Shown: positions 61,638-64,000 of the stretch, in pieces
Layout: each line of letters opens with the position of its first letter
Numbering within the stretch: position 1 is the stretch's first letter
Assembly (NCBI RefSeq): GCF_030272615.1
Contig: NC_081406.1
Location: forward strand, 140,276,361 to 140,340,360
Reading direction: 5' to 3'
Source: Cryptomeria japonica
Taxonomy: Eukaryota; Streptophyta; Pinopsida; Cupressales; Cupressaceae
DNA: 64,000 bases
Notes under the pieces: generated by a model
Databases searched by the model: none
The model's input: the letters and a program-made list of their open reading frames with translations, nothing else
Told to the model about the DNA's origin: nothing
Position numbers and translations under genes: made by a program

Positions 61638-64000
61638 TGTTAGGTATTCACATATCGCCCCATTGCAAATGGGGACTCCACTTTTTTCCTACTTTCTAGG
61701 ATAATGTTAGAGTCCTTTGCTATTAGCCATTGAATTAGAGGGGTATACGTGGTCAAGAAGGCAAGAGTCAACTGGATAGCATTGTGTGGAGTGTGAAATG
61801 AGTGAGTTTGTAAAGTCTAAATATCATGAGAGTTAATCATGAGTGAAGAAGGATTGCTAGTTAGAGGGTCACTTCAGGTGCTCTTCTTGAGGAGTGAACT
61901 TCACTTCATGTGAATCCCTTGTGGAGCAAACTTCTTGTGCCTCTCTCATAGAGAATTTTTTTATCTTAAGACTACATGATGCATCATAGTTGAGAGAGTT
62001 AGTAAAAGAGAGAAAAGGTGAGTTAGAGCCTTCACTTCAGGAGCATGACCTCAAGAGAATACTTCATTACCATCACTTTTGGAGAGAAATTTCCTTTAAG
62101 ATCCTTGTTTGGGTGTGAATTAGAGCATTTGAATGAATAGAGTGAGCATGATTTTGATTTGAGATAACCTCAAGTGATCTTTATTTAGAGAAAATTTCAC
62201 TTCATGTATCCTTTAATAGGATAAAATTTCCTTTTAAGCCCTTATTAGGTAAATTTGACATGTTTTTGTCAATAAAGACTTGGAATAACTAAGGATTGAA
62301 TCAATGAAGAAACAAAGTGATTGAAGAAAAGTTCATTTGAAATTAACCTCATCTCCAAGCCCTCATCAATGAACTTTCAAGAATCAAGGTACATGAGTGA
62401 ACTTCATAAATCAAGGTACATGAGAAAACTTCAAGAATCAAGGTACATCAGTGAACCTCAAGAATCAAGGTACATGAGTGAACTTCAAGAATTAAGGTAC
62501 ATGAGTGAACTTCACAAATCAAGGTACTTGAGTGAACTTCAAGAATAAAGGTATGTGAGAGAACTTCAAGAATCAAGGTACATGAGTGAACTTCAAGAAT
62601 CAAGGTACATGAGCGAACTTCATGTTATCAAGGAGACGAGTTAACTTTAAGATTCAAGATAGATGAGAAAACTTCATGAGTAGAGAGAGGAGAGATAACT
62701 TCATGTTCTAGCCTAGGGGAGAAAATTTGTCTCATTCTCCCAAAATAAGATGCAAAAATCCTAATAAATCATTTCCTTAAGCTGCTTTGATTTCTTAACA
62801 TGTTTAGTAGAGAATATTTTTTATTGATGAAAGGTAAGTTAGAGGGATACTTCATAAAATAAGGTAGAGGAACGAACTTCATAAATCCAAGGAGGGGAGT
62901 GAACTTCAAGTTTGGATGTATGAGAGTAAATTTCCTCTAGTGGCCTTCCATAAGGATAGTTCATCATGTTTGCATCAATAAATGATGGAAAGACTCAATA
63001 CTCAAACCCATAGAATGAATACAATGAATGAAAGCAAGTCCAAAGATCTCTTCATGAGCAGAAAAGTGAGAGTGAACTTCACATAAATTAAGGTGAGAGT
63101 GAAAATTGATGTAACATCAAGATGGGAGAGAACTTCAAGTGCCCCTTCCTTAGAGAAACCTCAACTTTAAGTACTCCTTCATGAAGGTGAATTTTATCTA
63201 AATGCTCTTATTAAACCTACAAACCACATGAAATCACATAATTTTATCAACTAGGAAATTATATAGAAGGTATATATATCATGTGTGTTTGATGCTTGTT
63301 TGTTTCTTTTGTAGGAGATAAAGAAAGAAATCAATGGGATCACATTGATGGAGGATTGAAACAAGTCTCTCAAGGATAAAATTTCAACATTAAGATTAAG
63401 ATACAAGGAAGATATCCTCAAGGGAACCTCATAAACAAGCACAAGAAGGTGATTAGATAATAAGCATTTACCTACACAAAGACATGATCCACAATGCCAG
63501 CATCATGAAAGGAGTCATAGAGAAAGAATTCCAAAGCAGAGAAGCAATTGTGCCATCAAGAATTCATTCCAAGGCAATATCAATAATCCAAAATTAAGAG
63601 GAAGACAAGACCTATACATTGTACCTCTATGATTGAAGCACTCAAGAGGATAGTTTCAGAAGATTTCATCAAAGTTAGAAGATCATTATCATCACTGCAG
63701 CTAGATAATGTTGACTATCAAGAAATATTCCTTCATGATGATCTATCAAGACTACAAGTTAAACGATGGATTTCTAGTCATCATCCCAGTCATTATATCT
63801 ACCAATCAAAGAAGTTCCACATCAACATGTCTAGATGTAATGTACATGGCTCATAAATGAAGGCACAAACTTTGAGGTACCTACCCCTGTTATCCCTTGG
63901 TCTAATATTTTGGAGATAACATGTGTCAAAGTGTTGCAATTGTTTCATTGGCTAGAATAGAGATTATTGTAACAAACCCTAATTAGGGTTTTCATTATAA
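61638..64000 (+). repeat. Probable gypsy LTR, incomplete at the window edge
   Basis: It opens with TGTTAGGTATTCACATATCG and an inverted CCCCATTGCAAATGGGG hairpin, and is then non-coding, with many GTGAACTTCA words. Open frames here are short and unsupported. No internal region or second LTR is in view, so the call rests on the TG start after a copia LTR break and on composition. Confidence 0.35.
62374..62620 (+). repeat. 27-bp minisatellite, nine units
   Basis: Nine tandem units of the form CTTCAAGAATCAAGGTACAT followed by GAGTGAA, with single-base variants (CATAAATC, CACAAATC, CATCAG). The period is a multiple of three, giving an open frame with a SRYMSELQE nine-residue repeat at 62321-62548. 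The frame ends at a TAA in unit 7 (AGAATAAAGG). Looser, related GAGTGAACTTCA words extend both sides from about 61890 to 63130. Confidence 0.95.

Noticed and set aside
62321-62548. Repeat protein with SRYMSELQE units
   Set aside because: Comes from a 27-bp minisatellite in non-coding LTR-like DNA; stops occur within the array and no other coding sequence adjoins.
62374-62620. CRISPR-like array of regular repeats
   Set aside because: Units are directly adjacent with no unique spacers, and this is plant nuclear DNA.

Overview
This window is plant nuclear DNA, most probably from a conifer. The evidence is one intact terpene synthase gene with a ten-exon layout and TPS-d-like motifs, set in AT-rich DNA crowded with old, nested LTR retrotransposons. 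The species cannot be named from the sequence. No bacterial, organellar, CRISPR, rRNA or tRNA gene was seen.

The only gene that looks functional is a monoterpene-synthase-like gene on the minus strand (18114 down to 15113). I assembled ten exons by hand. All nine introns are GT-AG, all phases agree, and the product is 613 residues with a plastid transit peptide, RRx8W, RxR, DDxxD and NDxxTxxxE.

Layout. 1-4871: minus-strand Ty3/gypsy element (pol, protease, gag, PBS, LTR) cut by the window edge. 4872-12906: Ty1/copia debris, including two LTRs, an inverted duplication of an internally deleted copia 3' end, a third direct copy with its 3' LTR, and a solo LTR. 12907-15112: empty AT-rich DNA. 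15113-18300: the terpene synthase gene and promoter. 18300-29790: AT-rich DNA with a decayed LINE, a local duplication, two tRNA-derived SINEs with target-site duplications, a relic of the terpene synthase promoter and a (GA)47 microsatellite. 29790-31536: probable LTR and unassigned DNA. 31540-34439: copia element (gag, protease, PBS, LTR). 34440-56166: an old Tat/Ogre-like gypsy element invaded three times: by that copia, by a complete 12.8-kb chromovirus (36094-48908, TSD GATTG, LTRs of about 3.9 kb), and by a 4.2-kb solo LTR of a related family (49813-54047, TSD TTAAT). The Tat-like element itself sits in a copia integrase (56172-56850). 56851-61637: two copia LTRs in inverted orientation around a long decayed reading frame I do not recognise. 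61638-64000: probable gypsy LTR with a 27-bp minisatellite.

The most unusual signals are: (1) an array of six tandem palindromes inside the chromovirus LTRs, with a sequence-divergent but similarly foldable array at the same place in the related solo LTR; (2) premature stops in the chromovirus that almost all look like CAG-to-TAG changes; (3) the unrecognised ~2.9-kb relic reading frame at 57782-60655; (4) the duplicated terpene synthase promoter relic.
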